NCBI GenBank assembly: GCA_017619835.1
Contig: JAFZRN010000008.1
Span: 111,056 to 175,055, forward strand
DNA length: 64,000 nucleotides
Direction of reading: 5' to 3'
Origin: Eubacterium sp.
GTDB taxonomy: Bacteria > Bacillota > Clostridia > Lachnospirales > Lachnospiraceae
The first letter of the stretch is position 1, and each line of letters opens with the position of its first letter. The translations under genes were made by a program, and so were the position numbers. Shown here piece by piece: positions 63,057-64,000 of this stretch. The notes below the pieces were generated by a model. That model was not told the origin of the DNA, ran no database searches, and was given only the letters and a program-made list of their open reading frames with translations.

Positions 63057-63094
63057 GATTATCTTTGAAAATATAGTGCCAAGGAAGTATACAC

Positions 63095-63589
63095 ATGGAA
63101 CTGAGAAAATATGATTCCAAAAGAGATTTCGAAATAATAAAGAATTGGATAGATGATGAAAGAACTCATGCAATGTGGTGTGCGAATCTATTTGATTATC
63201 CGTTGAATCGGGAGAATGTTGCTGAGGTGCTGTCATATGCAGTGGAAAATTATGGGGATGTTCCTTTTGTTGCCATAGAAGAGGGCAGGGAGGTCGGATT
63301 CTTTTGTTACAATACCAATCAGACAACAAAGGAAGGCATGCTTAAATTTGTCATAGTAAACCCTCAGTATCGAGGAAAAGGCATTGCGAATAAAATGCTT
63401 AAAGCGGTGTTTGAGTATGCATTCGGAAAGGCAGGGGCGGAACTTATTCAGTTAAATGTCTTTCCAGAAAATGTTAGGGCAAAGAAATGCTATGAAAATG
63501 CAGGATTCAAAGAAAGAAAATTAACGGAAAATGCATTTTCCTATAAGGACGAATCTTGGGGAAGAAGCAACATGATTATCAGAAAATAA
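63095..63589 (+). CDS. GNAT acetyltransferase
   Basis: A 164-residue N-acetyltransferase: the CoA loop NPQYRGKGIANKMLKAVFEYAF, then NVFPENVRAKKCYENAGFKERKL, a typical RimJ/RimL-like ending. It differs in sequence from the enzyme at 60282, so it is not a duplicate. AAGGAAG precedes the ATG. Substrate unknown. Confidence 0.9.
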   Translation: MELRKYDSKRDFEIIKNWIDDERTHAMWCANLFDYPLNRENVAEVLSYAVENYGDVPFVAIEEGREVGFFCYNTNQTTKEGMLKFVIVNPQYRGKGIANKMLKAVFEYAFGKAGAELIQLNVFPENVRAKKCYENAGFKERKLTENAFSYKDESWGRSNMIIRK

Positions 63590-63624
63590 GTTTTAATTAC
63601 ATAATGCTAAGGAAAGGTGATTGT

Positions 63625-64000
63625 ATGAAAAAAATAGGATTGGTTGGGGGGACAGGTCCTGAATCAACCGTAATGTATTATAAAAAACTGAATTCAGAGA
63701 TCGATAAGCTTACGGATGGGAAGGCAATGCCGGATATTGCTATAGAAAGCGTCAATTTCAGGAAAGCATGGGATTATGTTTCAAATAACAAATATGATCT
63801 ACTGACGGATTATCTGGAAGAAAAAATCAATTGTCTGATTTCCGGAGGAGCGGAGGTTGTTTCACTAACCGCCGTTACTATGCATATGGTTTATGATGAG
63901 CTGTCGAAAAGGATCAGTTATCCACTTGTCAGCATTCCTAAAGCGGTCAGTGAAGCTGTGGTGTCAGCCGGAATAACCAGGGTTGGACTTTTGGGAACTG
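63625..64000 (+). CDS. Aspartate/glutamate racemase family protein, 5' part
   Basis: The gene runs off the right edge; 125 codons are visible. It begins MKKIGLVGGTGPESTVMYY, the family's phosphate-loop-like start, then AVTMHMVYDELSK near residue 92, the site that in aspartate racemase carries the first catalytic residue. There the expected NT is VT and no Cys is present; the L-specific DER type has Thr here, which is compatible. GGAAAGGTG precedes the ATG. Completeness and second Cys cannot be checked. Confidence 0.8.
   Translation, partial: MKKIGLVGGTGPESTVMYYKKLNSEIDKLTDGKAMPDIAIESVNFRKAWDYVSNNKYDLLTDYLEEKINCLISGGAEVVSLTAVTMHMVYDELSKRISYPLVSIPKAVSEAVVSAGITRVGLLGT

Overview
The window looks like a Lachnospiraceae (Butyrivibrio-type) chromosome. 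It has Gram-positive lipoprotein signals, strong AAGGAGG ribosome sites, a two-subunit glgC/glgD pair, an NAD-linked trimeric [FeFe] hydrogenase, and a spoVG-glmU-pth-mfd-prsA cluster. The organism name is an inference. Nearly all genes read on the + strand; the exceptions are a wall-binding serine hydrolase (13673-14977) and a dUTPase (49921-50370).

Layout. 1-4.8 kb: the end of a PEP/pyruvate-binding protein, a LUD-domain protein, a membrane GGDEF protein and an EF-G-like GTPase. 4.8-7.6 kb: glgC, glgD, spoVG. 7.6-13.7 kb: a shortened GlmU, pth, mfd and a PrsA-like lipoprotein. 15.1-22.6 kb: a tightly packed condensin-like operon resembling Wadjet jetA-jetB-jetC. No jetD nuclease follows. 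The fourth gene instead encodes a protein of the spore-photoproduct-lyase-like radical SAM family in which all three cluster cysteines are replaced. 22.6-29.9 kb: malic enzyme, a cytoplasmic ParB-like/BMP fusion, a phosphoesterase, citrate synthase and a Na/Pi transporter. 29.9-35.3 kb: a MoxR-DUF58-VWA-VWA-TPR (Bat-like) operon. 35.3-40.4 kb: an acyltransferase/zinc-ribbon membrane protein/esterase trio, an HD-GYP protein and a DHH phosphoesterase. 40.5-44.7 kb: hydC-hydB-hydA. 44.7-54.3 kb: thioesterase, a Bax-inhibitor-like protein, aldolase, an 830-residue tubulin/FtsZ-superfamily protein, dUTPase, a trigger-factor-like lipoprotein, tRNA-Leu(CAG), a hairpin-rich element with terminal inverted repeats, greA and lysS.

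From about 54.5 kb the content becomes that of a mobile replicon. It has a DUF3970-like small protein, ParA, ParB-like, a RepA_N-type initiator, a zinc-ribbon nuclease-like protein, two small membrane proteins and a short NPPF-type methyltransferase. The repA gene carries eight 23-bp iterons at exact 23-bp spacing. The period is not a multiple of three, so the repeat is conserved as DNA rather than protein and is probably the origin. A 15-bp palindrome occurs both inside repA and just after it. No integrase or element end is visible. The last 4 kb hold two GNAT acetyltransferases, an ArsR-regulator/methyltransferase/EamA-transporter operon with a perfect operator palindrome and a histidine-rich transporter tail, and the start of an aspartate/glutamate racemase cut by the window edge.

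The most promising items for follow-up are the jetABC-like operon with its cluster-less radical-SAM-fold partner, the standalone tubulin-like protein, and the in-gene iteron origin. All assignments come from reading sequence motifs; no database search was run.
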